From NCBI GenBank assembly GCA_002713145.1, contig PAVS01000001.1, forward strand, positions 62,001 to 126,000: DNA of 64,000 bases. Reading direction: 5' to 3'. The position numbers and the translations under genes are program-made. Below, piece by piece: positions 51,228-60,458 of this stretch. Within the stretch, counting starts at the first letter, position 1; each line of letters opens with the position of its first letter. The notes beneath the pieces were generated by a model. It ran no database searches and was not told the DNA's origin. It saw only the letters and a list, made by a program, of their open reading frames with translations. The DNA comes from Halobacteriovoraceae bacterium (GTDB lineage: Bacteria; Bdellovibrionota; Bacteriovoracia; Bacteriovoracales; Bacteriovoracaceae).

Positions 51228-51698
51228 ATGAGTTTAAACACAGGAATTGAAGAAAACAAAAGAGTTGAAATTTCTAAAGGGGTTTCAAGATTACTTGCCG
51301 ATACTTATACCCTTTATTTAAAGACTCATAAGTATCACTGGAATGTGACAGGTCATATGTTTCAAACCCTACACCTTATGTTTGAAGAGCACTACACCGT
51401 ATTAGCAGAAGCAGTCGATGAAATTGCAGAAAGAATTAGAGTGCTTGGAGAGAAATCACCTGGGTCTTACGCAGAGTTTGCTGAATTAAGCCGCGTGAAA
51501 GACGATACCAGCCTAGATACGGATTCTGAGACCATGATTAAAAACTTACTTGCAGATCATGAGCAAGTTGTAAGAACGGCTAAAGAAATTCTTCCATTGC
51601 TTGAAGGAGCAAACGATGAAGGAACCAATAGTCTACTCGGAGCTCGTATTGAGTACCATGAAAAAACAGCTTGGATGCTTAACAGTCTGTTAGGCTAA
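51228..51698 (+). CDS. Dps-family ferritin-like protein
   Basis: The 156-residue protein carries the Dps ferroxidase residues: KYHWNVTGHMFQTLHLMFEEHY (His, Trp and the EEHY acidic/His set) and VDEIAERIRVLG. It stores iron, removes peroxide and may protect DNA in starved cells as a dodecamer. The ATG follows AAGGAGAT. Its 184-base upstream region holds two dyads. Stop overlaps the stop of the convergent RND gene by CTAA. Confidence 0.95.
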   Translation: MSLNTGIEENKRVEISKGVSRLLADTYTLYLKTHKYHWNVTGHMFQTLHLMFEEHYTVLAEAVDEIAERIRVLGEKSPGSYAEFAELSRVKDDTSLDTDSETMIKNLLADHEQVVRTAKEILPLLEGANDEGTNSLLGARIEYHEKTAWMLNSLLG

Positions 51699-54600
51699 TC
51701 CCTAAGAACTATACTCATGAGGCAGGGGACTATAAGCAAAGTAATAAGTGTTGCAATAAGAAGTCCCCAGCCCATTACTAACATCATCTCTGCAAGCATT
51801 GAATCATATCCGGCAATTCCATAAGCAGTAGGAAGTACACCTACCACTGTAGTCAGTGTCGTGACAATAATAGGTCTTAGTCTAGTGCTTGCAGTACTTG
51901 TAATTCTTTCGATTAGGGTTTTTTGATTGTCTCCAGTATCATTGAGGATTTTATCAATCATAACAATGGAATCATTCACTACAACACCAATCATCCCTAG
52001 TGCCCCTATAATTGCAAAAAATCCATAAATACTCATACCATGGGCCATCAGAATCCAAACCACTGCTGAAACTCCAAAAGGAACAGATGATAAAACGATT
52101 AACGGCATGACAAACGAATCAAACATAACAACCAAGATGAAGTATATCAGGATAATAACAAGTATAATTGAATTAAAAAACTCACCCTGGCTCTCACGAG
52201 TGTCTTCAATTTCACCTTTGAAACTAAAAATCACATTGGGAAAGTCTCTTTTAAGTGGGGGAAAGATATTTTGCTCGATATAATCTGCGATATCAAGAGG
52301 AGTCATCTGTGCTTTTTCTTTGAGATCCCCATAAACCATCGTAGAGCGTTTAAAATTATCCCTTTGGATACTGACTGGTCTTTGCACCTGTTCAATGGAA
52401 ACCATTTTATCTAATCTAATAAGTTGTCCATTTTTGTTTTCAATAAATAACATTAACAGATCTTTGATATTATCCTTGGTTTTATCAGGGACAGAAACTC
52501 TTACATCAATTTCTTCTTCTCCTTTATTAATGGAGTAAGCAATAGATCCTTCGACATATGTTCTTAAGGCTGTTGTTAACTTCATCGGATCAACATTAAG
52601 CTTTATCAGTTGAGATTGGTTAATTTTAAAAAGAAATTCATTTTTAATGAGAGGGTCATCTATCTCTACTTCTTTGATACTCTCAAGTTTTTCTAATTCA
52701 GTTTTAATCCTCTGAGTGATAAGAGATCTATTCTCATCATTATTTTCTTGGACTTGCACTTCAACTGCACTTCCCGAATCATTTCCCCATCTTCCTTTGA
52801 GGAACTTAACTTCCTCAAGCCCTTCTATTTGGGCAGCAGCTTTTTCCCAGCGAGAAATGAGCTTACTAAGTGGCTCTGTTCTTTCATCTAAGGGATAGAC
52901 TTCAACTAAAACTGAGGCTTCATTCTCTCTAACATTTCCTCCTCGGCGAGACATAGCAATACTACTTCTAATGGCCACGACATTTTCTTTTTCTTTGAGA
53001 ATGATTTCTTCCAATGGATATATCAACTGAGAAGTTGTAAAACGATCAGAGCCTTTAGGAGTTGTGACCTTGATGACAACCTCCTCACTTTCTTCTCTTG
53101 GAAACATGACGTAACTCATTTCATTGATAAAAACAAAAGATGATGCAGCTAAAAATAAGATGAGAGAAAGGAAAACCCATACTTTTCCTTTGATGCAACT
53201 CTTTAAAAATCTTTCGTATTTCCTCTCTATAGGATGAAACCATGTCTCCGTTTTTTCATTGCCTAATTTTTCTTTTGAATTAAGGTGAGCTGGCAAGATA
53301 AAGAGAGATTCTATTAATGAACCTAGGAGCATTAAAATAACAATGAGAGGGATGTAGGAGACTAGTTTTCCAAAAAATCCTTCAAAAAAGAGAAGGGGGA
53401 CAAAAGCAACGCAGGTGGTGATAATACTGGCAGTGATCGGCTTCCACACTTCATAACTTCCTTCCACACAGGCATCTTTTAATGAGAGACCTTCTTCTTT
53501 TTTACGCATGATATTCTCTGCTATGATGATAGCGTCATCCACCACAATACCAAGAACGATGATAATACCAGCTAAGGTCATATTGTTTACGGTATAGCCA
53601 TACAAGTGTGCGATTAAGAGGGTGAAAGACATGGAGAAGGGGATTCCCATGGCCACCCAAAATCCTGTTTTAAAATTTAAGAAAACAAGTAAGACCAGCA
53701 TAATGAGAACAAAGCCAATAAGACCATTGCTGGAGATGATGCTAAGTCTATTTCTGACCGCATAGGACTCATCATCCATCATAGCAATTCCAATCTGAGA
53801 GTCGGGTTTGTCTTTCTTATATTGATCAATAAAATTCTTAACTTTTTCCTGAGCGGTGATGATATCAGTGGAAATACTTTTTCTAATATTCAAAAAAACC
53901 GCTTCATGGCCATTGATTTTAAAAATTGAATTAGAGCGCTCAAAGCCGTCTTGAATTTTCGATATCTCAGCTAACTTGATATTATTCCCTTCATAATTAC
54001 CTCTGAGAATGAGCTCATTAAAACTTTCAACATTCTCATATTCGTTCAGAGCTGTTATTTTGCTCTCGCCCTGATCTTGCAATGAACCTATGGGCACTCT
54101 TATATGATTATTTCTAATTTGATTTAATATTTCTGTGAGAGAGAGCTCGAGTTCATTATTCGTTTCTGGACTCACAAGAATTTGCAATTCTGGCTTGAGA
54201 TAATGGGATCTTGTTACTGAGCTAATTTCAGGTAGAGCCGTGAGTTGATTTTCAAAATTTAAGACCGCCTGTTGCAATTCTTGACGACCTTTGACATCAA
54301 GAGATCTATATCCTTTGTGATAAAATCCCAAGTCCATGATGGCTTTCTCAGAACTTTTAAACTGGCGAATACTAGGGAGGTCTCTGACTTCACTTGGATA
54401 GTTGACTCTAAGAGTTGCATCTTTAATTTCTTTAACGACTTCATCACTATCAGGGTAATTATCATCAATAACAATTCGAAAACTACTGGAGCCTACACTG
54501 GAAGTGGATTGTACCTCTTTAATTCCCACAACACCTTTAAGTTCATCTTCGAGAGGCTTTGTGACAAATAATTCCACATCTTCTGCCGCTGCTCCTGGAT

Positions 54601-54757
54601 AGCTGATATTAATGCGGACCCAGTTACTTGCAAACTCCGGCATTTCTTCTTTGCTGACAAAATTTTTCCAAGCAAAAATGGCCATCCCCATAGTAAGGAT
54701 AAAAATAATATTAGTGAGGAGGGGTCTGTTAAAGAAATAGGCAATTAGTTTTTTCAT
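51695..54757 (-). CDS. RND-family efflux pump inner-membrane subunit
   Basis: The 1020 residues have the AcrB-type layout: first helix RPLLTNIIFILTMGM, two large periplasmic loops and 12 helices, with TM4 GIVVDDAIIIAEN bearing the paired aspartates of proton relay. GVVVNDSIVMIDKI repeats in the second half. It should export toxic compounds in exchange for protons and needs a membrane-fusion partner and outer-membrane channel, neither of which is in this window. Substrate unknown. No ribosome-binding site at the ATG. Divergent from the ATP-grasp-like gene. Confidence 0.93.
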   Translation of the reverse strand: MKKLIAYFFNRPLLTNIIFILTMGMAIFAWKNFVSKEEMPEFASNWVRINISYPGAAAEDVELFVTKPLEDELKGVVGIKEVQSTSSVGSSSFRIVIDDNYPDSDEVVKEIKDATLRVNYPSEVRDLPSIRQFKSSEKAIMDLGFYHKGYRSLDVKGRQELQQAVLNFENQLTALPEISSVTRSHYLKPELQILVSPETNNELELSLTEILNQIRNNHIRVPIGSLQDQGESKITALNEYENVESFNELILRGNYEGNNIKLAEISKIQDGFERSNSIFKINGHEAVFLNIRKSISTDIITAQEKVKNFIDQYKKDKPDSQIGIAMMDDESYAVRNRLSIISSNGLIGFVLIMLVLLVFLNFKTGFWVAMGIPFSMSFTLLIAHLYGYTVNNMTLAGIIIVLGIVVDDAIIIAENIMRKKEEGLSLKDACVEGSYEVWKPITASIITTCVAFVPLLFFEGFFGKLVSYIPLIVILMLLGSLIESLFILPAHLNSKEKLGNEKTETWFHPIERKYERFLKSCIKGKVWVFLSLILFLAASSFVFINEMSYVMFPREESEEVVIKVTTPKGSDRFTTSQLIYPLEEIILKEKENVVAIRSSIAMSRRGGNVRENEASVLVEVYPLDERTEPLSKLISRWEKAAAQIEGLEEVKFLKGRWGNDSGSAVEVQVQENNDENRSLITQRIKTELEKLESIKEVEIDDPLIKNEFLFKINQSQLIKLNVDPMKLTTALRTYVEGSIAYSINKGEEEIDVRVSVPDKTKDNIKDLLMLFIENKNGQLIRLDKMVSIEQVQRPVSIQRDNFKRSTMVYGDLKEKAQMTPLDIADYIEQNIFPPLKRDFPNVIFSFKGEIEDTRESQGEFFNSIILVIILIYFILVVMFDSFVMPLIVLSSVPFGVSAVVWILMAHGMSIYGFFAIIGALGMIGVVVNDSIVMIDKILNDTGDNQKTLIERITSTASTRLRPIIVTTLTTVVGVLPTAYGIAGYDSMLAEMMLVMGWGLLIATLITLLIVPCLMSIVLRD

Positions 54758-54837
54758 GAAGATATCTTAAACGAATATTGACTTTGCGCAAAGACATTAA
54801 GATGTGTTAATCTGGCTTCGATATTTTGAGGAGTAAA

Positions 54838-56262
54838 ATGAAAAAAATAGAAGTTATAACACCAGATCATTTTGAAGCAGATAATCATTTTTATCCTAAA
54901 GCGTTAAACGCTCAACTTCATCCTATGGTGAGTCATTTTTTTAATCTTGATCATGAAAGGGTTGCTAAGCGTTATACTCATCTTAACCCTCAAGTGGATA
55001 AAGCTAAACTAGAAGAGATCCTGAAATATCAGTCCAAACACTTTTATTGGGGAGGCGCGGATCTTTTTTACGTTACTACCGAATCAGGCCGCAGAAGAAT
55101 GGTTGTTTTGGAAACCAACTCTTGTCCATCTGGGCAAAAGTCCATGCCTCCGCGCAGTGACTCGGATGATTACCGTGGCTATCGCTATTTAATTGAAAAT
55201 TCTTTTCTTCCCCTTTTAAAAAAGAAAAGATTACCCAAAGGCTCTTTGGCGGTAATCTACGACAAAAACTATATGGAAGTTTCTGGCTATGCGTCCACTC
55301 TCGCAGATATCACCGGAGAGTGTGTCTATCTCATTCCTCATATGGATAACGAAGAACAGTATATCCATTTTGATCAAGGAGTGATGCAACTCAATTATAA
55401 TGGTCAGCAGGTGCCAATCAGAGCGGCTTATCGTTATGTCACCCAAAAACCTTGGAATCGAATTCCGGTTACGTCTAAAACTTTTATCTACAACTCAACT
55501 CTCGTTTGTCTCGCGGGAGGAAGAAATAAACTTCTCGCTAATAAAGCTTATGAGTTTTATAACTCTGAGTTGGCCAGCAGCGGTTTAAAAATAAATATGC
55601 CTGAGACAATTAAAGATGTTTCAAAACTTGAAATTCCCCTTTGGGTGCAAAAGTTTGGTGGCAAAGCAGTTATTAAAAACCCTTATTCAAATGCTGGACA
55701 AGGGGTTTATACTATTACCGATGAAAAAGAGTTGAATGCTTTTTTGAGTGAAGAGCATAGTTATGATCAATTCATCGTTCAAAGTTTAATCGGACATTAT
55801 AATTGGAGCTCAACGGGTACTCAAGGAAGGTTTTTTCATGTCGGTACAGTTCCCAATAAAAAGAAGAATATTTATATCGCAGATATTCGAATGATGATTT
55901 ACTCTACTCCCAATGGATTTATCCCCTGTGCTATTTATGCCAGAAGAGCCAAGAGCCCTCTTAACTCTGAACTTAAAACCTCGAGTTGGGATGTTTTAGG
56001 AACGAACTTATCAATCAAAAAAGGTGAAAATCAGTGGGAGTCAGATGTCTCTCGGTTGATGCTCATGGATCGTAAAGATTTTAATGCACTCGGAGTAGGG
56101 ATTGATGATCTCATCGAAGCTTATATTCAAACTGTTCTATCTGTTATTGCCATTGATAAGATGGCGCAAAACCTAATTAATAAAAAAGGTCTTTTTAGAC
56201 AAAAACTTTTTACATCCCTAGATAATGATAAGGCCCTTTTAAGTGAGATAATGTATTCATGA
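54838..56262 (+). CDS. ATP-grasp-like ligase, unassigned family
   Basis: From the ATG at 54838, preceded by AGGAG, the product is 474 residues; an upstream in-frame TTG lies in the ribosome-binding site. The N-terminal third (VLETNSCPSGQKSMPP) is unfamiliar. Residues about 275-360 read like an ATP-grasp nucleotide-binding loop (GGKAVIKNPYSNAGQGVYTI, then IVQSLIGHYNW and a basic IADIRMMIYSTP strand that could hold catalytic residues). It should join a carboxylate to an amine with ATP, but the metal-binding C-terminal motif is not the standard one. Overlaps the deacylase gene by four bases, so both probably act on the same amide. Confidence 0.72.
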   Translation: MKKIEVITPDHFEADNHFYPKALNAQLHPMVSHFFNLDHERVAKRYTHLNPQVDKAKLEEILKYQSKHFYWGGADLFYVTTESGRRRMVVLETNSCPSGQKSMPPRSDSDDYRGYRYLIENSFLPLLKKKRLPKGSLAVIYDKNYMEVSGYASTLADITGECVYLIPHMDNEEQYIHFDQGVMQLNYNGQQVPIRAAYRYVTQKPWNRIPVTSKTFIYNSTLVCLAGGRNKLLANKAYEFYNSELASSGLKINMPETIKDVSKLEIPLWVQKFGGKAVIKNPYSNAGQGVYTITDEKELNAFLSEEHSYDQFIVQSLIGHYNWSSTGTQGRFFHVGTVPNKKKNIYIADIRMMIYSTPNGFIPCAIYARRAKSPLNSELKTSSWDVLGTNLSIKKGENQWESDVSRLMLMDRKDFNALGVGIDDLIEAYIQTVLSVIAIDKMAQNLINKKGLFRQKLFTSLDNDKALLSEIMYS

Positions 56263-57263
56263 GCAAAATAATAACGATCAAAGTTAAAGAAGATTTAAAA
56301 ATCTCAGCGTTAAAAAAAGGTGAAGTGAATCGAATCTCTGTTCATCTTTCTGATAATGCCTTGGGTGTTCCTTGGAGACTCCCTGTCATTGTCGTGCGTG
56401 GGAATCATAGAGGTCCAACTCTTGGTATCACTGCCGCTGTTCATGGTGATGAATTAAATGGAATCTCAACTATTTTTAAACTACTAGAAACCATTGATCC
56501 AAGCCATTTAAAAGGAAATTTAGTTCTGGTTCCTATAAGTAATGTTCCCGGCTATTTGAAAAACCAAAGATACTTTTCAGATAATGTTGACCTCAACCGT
56601 ATCATGCCAGGAAAACCAGTGGGGACCACAAGCCAAATTTATGCTCATCATTTTACACAGAAGATAATCAAAAAATTTGATTATCTCTTGGATCTTCATA
56701 CTGCTAGTCATGGTCGAGTGAATTCACTTTATCTCAGAGCCGATCTTGATAATGAGCAAACGAGAACCTTGGCCTATCTGCAAAGTCCTCAAATCATAGT
56801 TAAAAAATATGATGAGCAAGGCACACTGAGGTCTTGGGCCAATGAAAATGGCATACCAGCGATTACTGTTGAAATTGGTAACCCGAACGCTTTCCAGCAT
56901 AATCTGATAGATGAAACTCTTGATGGTGTATTGAATACCATGAGGCATTTAAAGATGATTGAAGGCAAGGTGCAAGATTTAATTACCGATGCTGTTGTTT
57001 GCGATCATTCTTATTGGATTTATTCAAAGCGTGGTGGCATTGTGGATGTTTTTCCTGGGCTTACAGAACAGATACGAAAAGGTGATGTCATCGCCAAAGT
57101 TTACGATGTCTTTGGGCAAGTCAAAGAAGAAATTGTGGCAGATAGATCTGGCATCGTCATTGGGAAAAATGTAAGACCTAATTGTGAATCAGGAACAAGA
57201 ATACTTCATATCGGAGTTAATATTATTGCTCCTGAAGCAGAAGATATTCCTGGGCATGATTAA
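56259..57263 (+). CDS. Aspartoacylase/succinylglutamate desuccinylase-family zinc enzyme
   Basis: The 334 residues match the AstE/AspA family: zinc ligands His62 and Glu65 in AAVHGDELNGIS, VDLNRIMPG, the second zinc His in LLDLHTASHGR, catalytic Glu in PAITVEIGNP, then a C-terminal barrel-like end. Known members remove acetyl or succinyl groups from amino acids or split amide bonds. ATGA overlap with the ATP-grasp-like gene, so it may reverse or trim that ligase's product. Stops three bases from the convergent GNAT-nitrilase fusion. Confidence 0.9.
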   Translation: MSKIITIKVKEDLKISALKKGEVNRISVHLSDNALGVPWRLPVIVVRGNHRGPTLGITAAVHGDELNGISTIFKLLETIDPSHLKGNLVLVPISNVPGYLKNQRYFSDNVDLNRIMPGKPVGTTSQIYAHHFTQKIIKKFDYLLDLHTASHGRVNSLYLRADLDNEQTRTLAYLQSPQIIVKKYDEQGTLRSWANENGIPAITVEIGNPNAFQHNLIDETLDGVLNTMRHLKMIEGKVQDLITDAVVCDHSYWIYSKRGGIVDVFPGLTEQIRKGDVIAKVYDVFGQVKEEIVADRSGIVIGKNVRPNCESGTRILHIGVNIIAPEAEDIPGHD

Positions 57264-57266
57264 AAA

Positions 57267-58796
57267 TTACTTATTCCAAGTCACTGTATATAAATCGTGA
57301 CGTCTGTCTCTTAAATTCCTTACAGCACCATTGCTACGTGCTTCGAGCAGGGTATCGACCCTTAGGTCTGCGATGGCCACCATCTCAACATTAGGTGTTG
57401 TGTCGGCAGCAATACCGTCACGTGCAAAGGGAAAGTCACAAGGTGTAAGGATACAACTTTGAGAATATTGAATATCTAAATTTCGAACACGAGGTAAGTT
57501 TCCAACATTTCCGGCCATGGTGACATAGATTTGATTTTCTATGGCCCTGGCTTGACAGCAATATTTTACACGGCAATAACCTTGTCTATTATCTGTGAGA
57601 TAGGGAACAAAGAGAAAATGAATACCTTGGTTAACCAAGTGCCTGGTGAGTTCCGGGAATTCACTATCATAACAAATCAGCACTCCAATAGGGCCACAGT
57701 CTGTGTCGATAACTTTAACTTCATCACCCCCTTGAATTTTCCACCAGTAGCGTTCATCCGGGGTGGGATGAATTTTAGCCTGTTCGTGAACACTTCCATC
57801 CCTCAAACAAATATAAGAAATATTGCGAACGGTATTGTTCACCAGAGTAGGGTGTGAACCAGCAATAATATTAACGTTATATTTAATTGCAAGATTCTTA
57901 AAGAGATCAACAATCTGATCGGTATAGCTGGTCATGTTCTCTATCGCGACATCAGGAGAGACCTCCTCATTAGCAATAGAGAGAAGTTGCATGGTAAAAA
58001 GTTCTGGAAAAAGTAAAAAGTCGGCTCGGTAATCTCCTGCAACATCTACATAATACTCAACGATTTGAGAAAATTCTTCGAAGCTCTTAACCGGTCTTTG
58101 CTCATACTGAACCGCCATGATACGCACGGAACTTTGTCTGAGGGGTTTATTTTTCTTAGTATATGCAGCTTCATATTCAGGGTTATCCCACTTAAGGTGA
58201 ACAGCATACCCCATACTTTCATGATCACCGGGCAGGTACTTTTCTAAAACGCCCACCACTTCAAAATTACGTCTGAGATGAAAACCTAGGGTAGGGTCTT
58301 TTATTTTTTTATCTCTCACTTGGTTAATATAATCGAGAACACCATCAACTTTTTTATGTCTTTTTCTGTAATTAGGGATACGGCCAGCAAAGACAATACC
58401 TTTCAAACCATAAAATTTAACTAAGGTTTTGCGAGCATTATAAATTCTTTGCCCGATTCTGTTTCCTCTCGCTTCAGGATCCACACAAGTTTCATAGCCG
58501 TATAAATAGTCACCGTCTTCGTTATGAGTGGCTGCAAAACCATTGGCGGTAATTGATTTCCAGGTGTGTTTACTCATCGCTTTTTCTTCTTCAATAATTA
58601 AGCTTGCTGAGTAAGCAATGATTTTATCTTCTTTAAGCACGACAAAGCAGCCTTCTGGAAATTGGGTAATCTGTCCTCGCAACATATCACGTTTATAAGT
58701 TTCACCTTCTCCATAAACTCTTTGGACGAGATTATTAATCTCTTTAATATCACTGATTCGGGCATTTCTTATGTCTATAATTTTTTTATCTTTCAT
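57267..58796 (-). CDS. GNAT acetyltransferase fused to a nitrilase-family amidohydrolase
   Basis: Of the 509 residues, about 8-215 are a GNAT fold (VDPEARGNRIGQRIYNARK is the acetyl-CoA loop) and about 228-509 a carbon-nitrogen hydrolase with the catalytic triad Glu in LLFPELFTM, Lys in QAKIHPTPDE and Cys in VLICYDSEFPE. The fused form is known as a bifunctional GNAT/carbon-nitrogen hydrolase family; its substrate is not established. It lies convergent to the ATP-grasp/deacylase pair, three bases away, adding acyl transfer and amide hydrolysis to that locus. GAGGATTAT precedes the ATG. Confidence 0.93.
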   Translation of the reverse strand: MKDKKIIDIRNARISDIKEINNLVQRVYGEGETYKRDMLRGQITQFPEGCFVVLKEDKIIAYSASLIIEEEKAMSKHTWKSITANGFAATHNEDGDYLYGYETCVDPEARGNRIGQRIYNARKTLVKFYGLKGIVFAGRIPNYRKRHKKVDGVLDYINQVRDKKIKDPTLGFHLRRNFEVVGVLEKYLPGDHESMGYAVHLKWDNPEYEAAYTKKNKPLRQSSVRIMAVQYEQRPVKSFEEFSQIVEYYVDVAGDYRADFLLFPELFTMQLLSIANEEVSPDVAIENMTSYTDQIVDLFKNLAIKYNVNIIAGSHPTLVNNTVRNISYICLRDGSVHEQAKIHPTPDERYWWKIQGGDEVKVIDTDCGPIGVLICYDSEFPELTRHLVNQGIHFLFVPYLTDNRQGYCRVKYCCQARAIENQIYVTMAGNVGNLPRVRNLDIQYSQSCILTPCDFPFARDGIAADTTPNVEMVAIADLRVDTLLEARSNGAVRNLRDRRHDLYTVTWNK

Positions 58797-58938
58797 ATAA
58801 TCCTCAATTTTTAGTGATTATATAGATTTTAATGGCAATAGCCTAGCCAAGTTATAAATTTGTGCGCCGCTTAGAGAATATATATAGATTTTGAAACATA
58901 AAATTAACTATAGAACAAATAATTCTATCTTCTTTATT

Positions 58939-58947
58939 TGTTATACT
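58939..58947 (+). promoter_or_regulatory. Extended -10 promoter candidate
   Basis: TGTTATACT gives a TGn-TATACT extended -10, about 32 bases before the next ATG. No clear -35. ATTCTATCTT precedes it; the same words come before the AbgT gene's TTATACT element. Confidence 0.4.
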
Positions 58948-58979
58948 GAGCATTGAGAAATTAGAAAGGAGAACCTTAA

Positions 58980-59456
58980 ATGGAAACAGGAATTAAAGCT
59001 ACTTTTTTTACATTAAAAGATGCTAGGCAAGCCTTTGCTGAAATGGAATACCTTAAAGGTCCAGGTTCGCGAATTAAACTGTATAATTTAACAAAGCGTA
59101 CACCTAAGTGGTTAAGAAAAAATACGAACACCAATAGACTAGCTAAATACACTACGATCGGAGCTGTGGCAGGATTTATTTTTGGATTTGCACTTATGCT
59201 CATATTGCAACAGCTAGCTGCTTTTGAGTATGTGCAAGATTGGAATATTTTCTTATTTTCAGTCCCCTTCTTAGTTATCGGACTGGTTTGTTCGGCCATT
59301 TTCTTTTTTATTAGAAAAGAAAAAATTGTCGAGCTAGTACCTGATGATGTGGGTGATGATGAAGCTGTCATTTCAGTCCATTGTGAGGCAGATAAGGTTT
59401 CGTTATTTGAGAAAATTCTCAAGAAAAATCACGCTGACCACATCGTCACCGCCTAA
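58980..59456 (+). CDS. Small membrane protein with two helices, function unknown
   Basis: The 158 residues have a cytoplasmic start (about 1-55), two hydrophobic segments (about 60-82 and 92-112, FIFGFALMLILQQLAAF and IFLFSVPFLVIGLVCSAIFFFI) and a soluble, acidic end with a VHCEADKVSLFEKILKKN helix. No family recognised. An AAGGAG precedes the ATG at good spacing. Followed by a strong hairpin terminator, so a single-gene transcript. Confidence 0.75.
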   Translation: METGIKATFFTLKDARQAFAEMEYLKGPGSRIKLYNLTKRTPKWLRKNTNTNRLAKYTTIGAVAGFIFGFALMLILQQLAAFEYVQDWNIFLFSVPFLVIGLVCSAIFFFIRKEKIVELVPDDVGDDEAVISVHCEADKVSLFEKILKKNHADHIVTA

Positions 59457-59511
59457 ATTAAAAAAAATCACTCTCGAGTGACTCGTTCTATGCTCGAGTT
59501 TGTGTTCATAG

Positions 59512-59544
59512 GTTTAGCCACTTTTACAGTGGCTAAACTTATTT
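59512..59544 (+). terminator. Intrinsic terminator between small membrane protein and MscS genes
   Basis: GTTTAGCCACT and AGTGGCTAAAC pair perfectly over eleven bases around a five-base loop, followed by TTATTTA. Strong candidate. Confidence 0.85.
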
Positions 59545-59579
59545 ACATGCCCCGCCAATTATAATAAATTTTAGTTATC

Positions 59580-60458
59580 ATGGAAGAAATTAAACTCACG
59601 AATACTTTCGTCTTGTTGCAAGAGAAGTTGAATAGTTGGTACGAAGTCGCCATCAAAGGTATTCCAAATATTATCGTTGCCTTGGTTGTGATTTGTGTTT
59701 TCATCTTGTTGGCCAAAACAATCAAAGAAACTGTTAAGAAAATTCTAGATAGATTTACAAAGACGAATTCAGTCAATCAGCTTTTCAGTACTCTTGCCCA
59801 TCTCACCGTTCTTCTCATTGGTTTATTTACAGCACTTGAAATTCTAGGGTTAGAAAAAGCCGTGACCTCACTCCTTGCCGGTGCGGGGGTTATAGGACTT
59901 GCCTTAGGTTTTGCTTTTCAGGAAATTGCTTCCAATTTTGTCTCAGGGATACTTATTGCTTTTCAAGAACCTTATAAAATTGGAGATATCGTAGAAGTTG
60001 ATGGCACCGTAGGGGAAGTTACACGTATTGAGTTGAGAACAACTTGTTTGACCACCTACCAAGGTCTCGAGGTTTTTATTCCCAATAAAGATATGTTCAC
60101 AAAAGCGATCATTAACTATACCAGTACACCCAGAAGGAGAGTGGACCTTGATGTGGGTGTCACTTATGATGCTGATCTAAGAAAGGTCGAAAGCGTTGTC
60201 AAAGAAGCCTTGGAGATGACACCTGATCGAATTAGCTATATGCCTGTTGAGGTCTTTTTTCATGAATTTGGAGATAGCTCCATCAACCTTTCAGCAAGAG
60301 TGTGGGTTGAGTATGCGAGTGGTGTGGCTTTTTTTAGAGCAAGACATGCAGTAGTGATGAATATCAAACAAAAATTCGATGACAATAATATTACCATTCC
60401 TTTCCCAATCAGAACGTTAGACTTCTCAAATAAGCTAGAGCTCCAAGAGGGGGCTTAA
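59580..60458 (+). CDS. MscS-type mechanosensitive channel
   Basis: The 292-residue protein has three membrane helices; the third, GAGVIGLALGFAFQEIASNFVSGILIAF, is the glycine/alanine-rich pore helix of MscS, followed by the beta domain VGDIVEVDGTVGEVTRIELRTT and C-terminal vestibule. It opens under membrane tension to relieve osmotic downshock. No ribosome-binding site is evident. TAATG junction with the following glycine-rich protein gene. Confidence 0.95.
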   Translation: MEEIKLTNTFVLLQEKLNSWYEVAIKGIPNIIVALVVICVFILLAKTIKETVKKILDRFTKTNSVNQLFSTLAHLTVLLIGLFTALEILGLEKAVTSLLAGAGVIGLALGFAFQEIASNFVSGILIAFQEPYKIGDIVEVDGTVGEVTRIELRTTCLTTYQGLEVFIPNKDMFTKAIINYTSTPRRRVDLDVGVTYDADLRKVESVVKEALEMTPDRISYMPVEVFFHEFGDSSINLSARVWVEYASGVAFFRARHAVVMNIKQKFDDNNITIPFPIRTLDFSNKLELQEGA

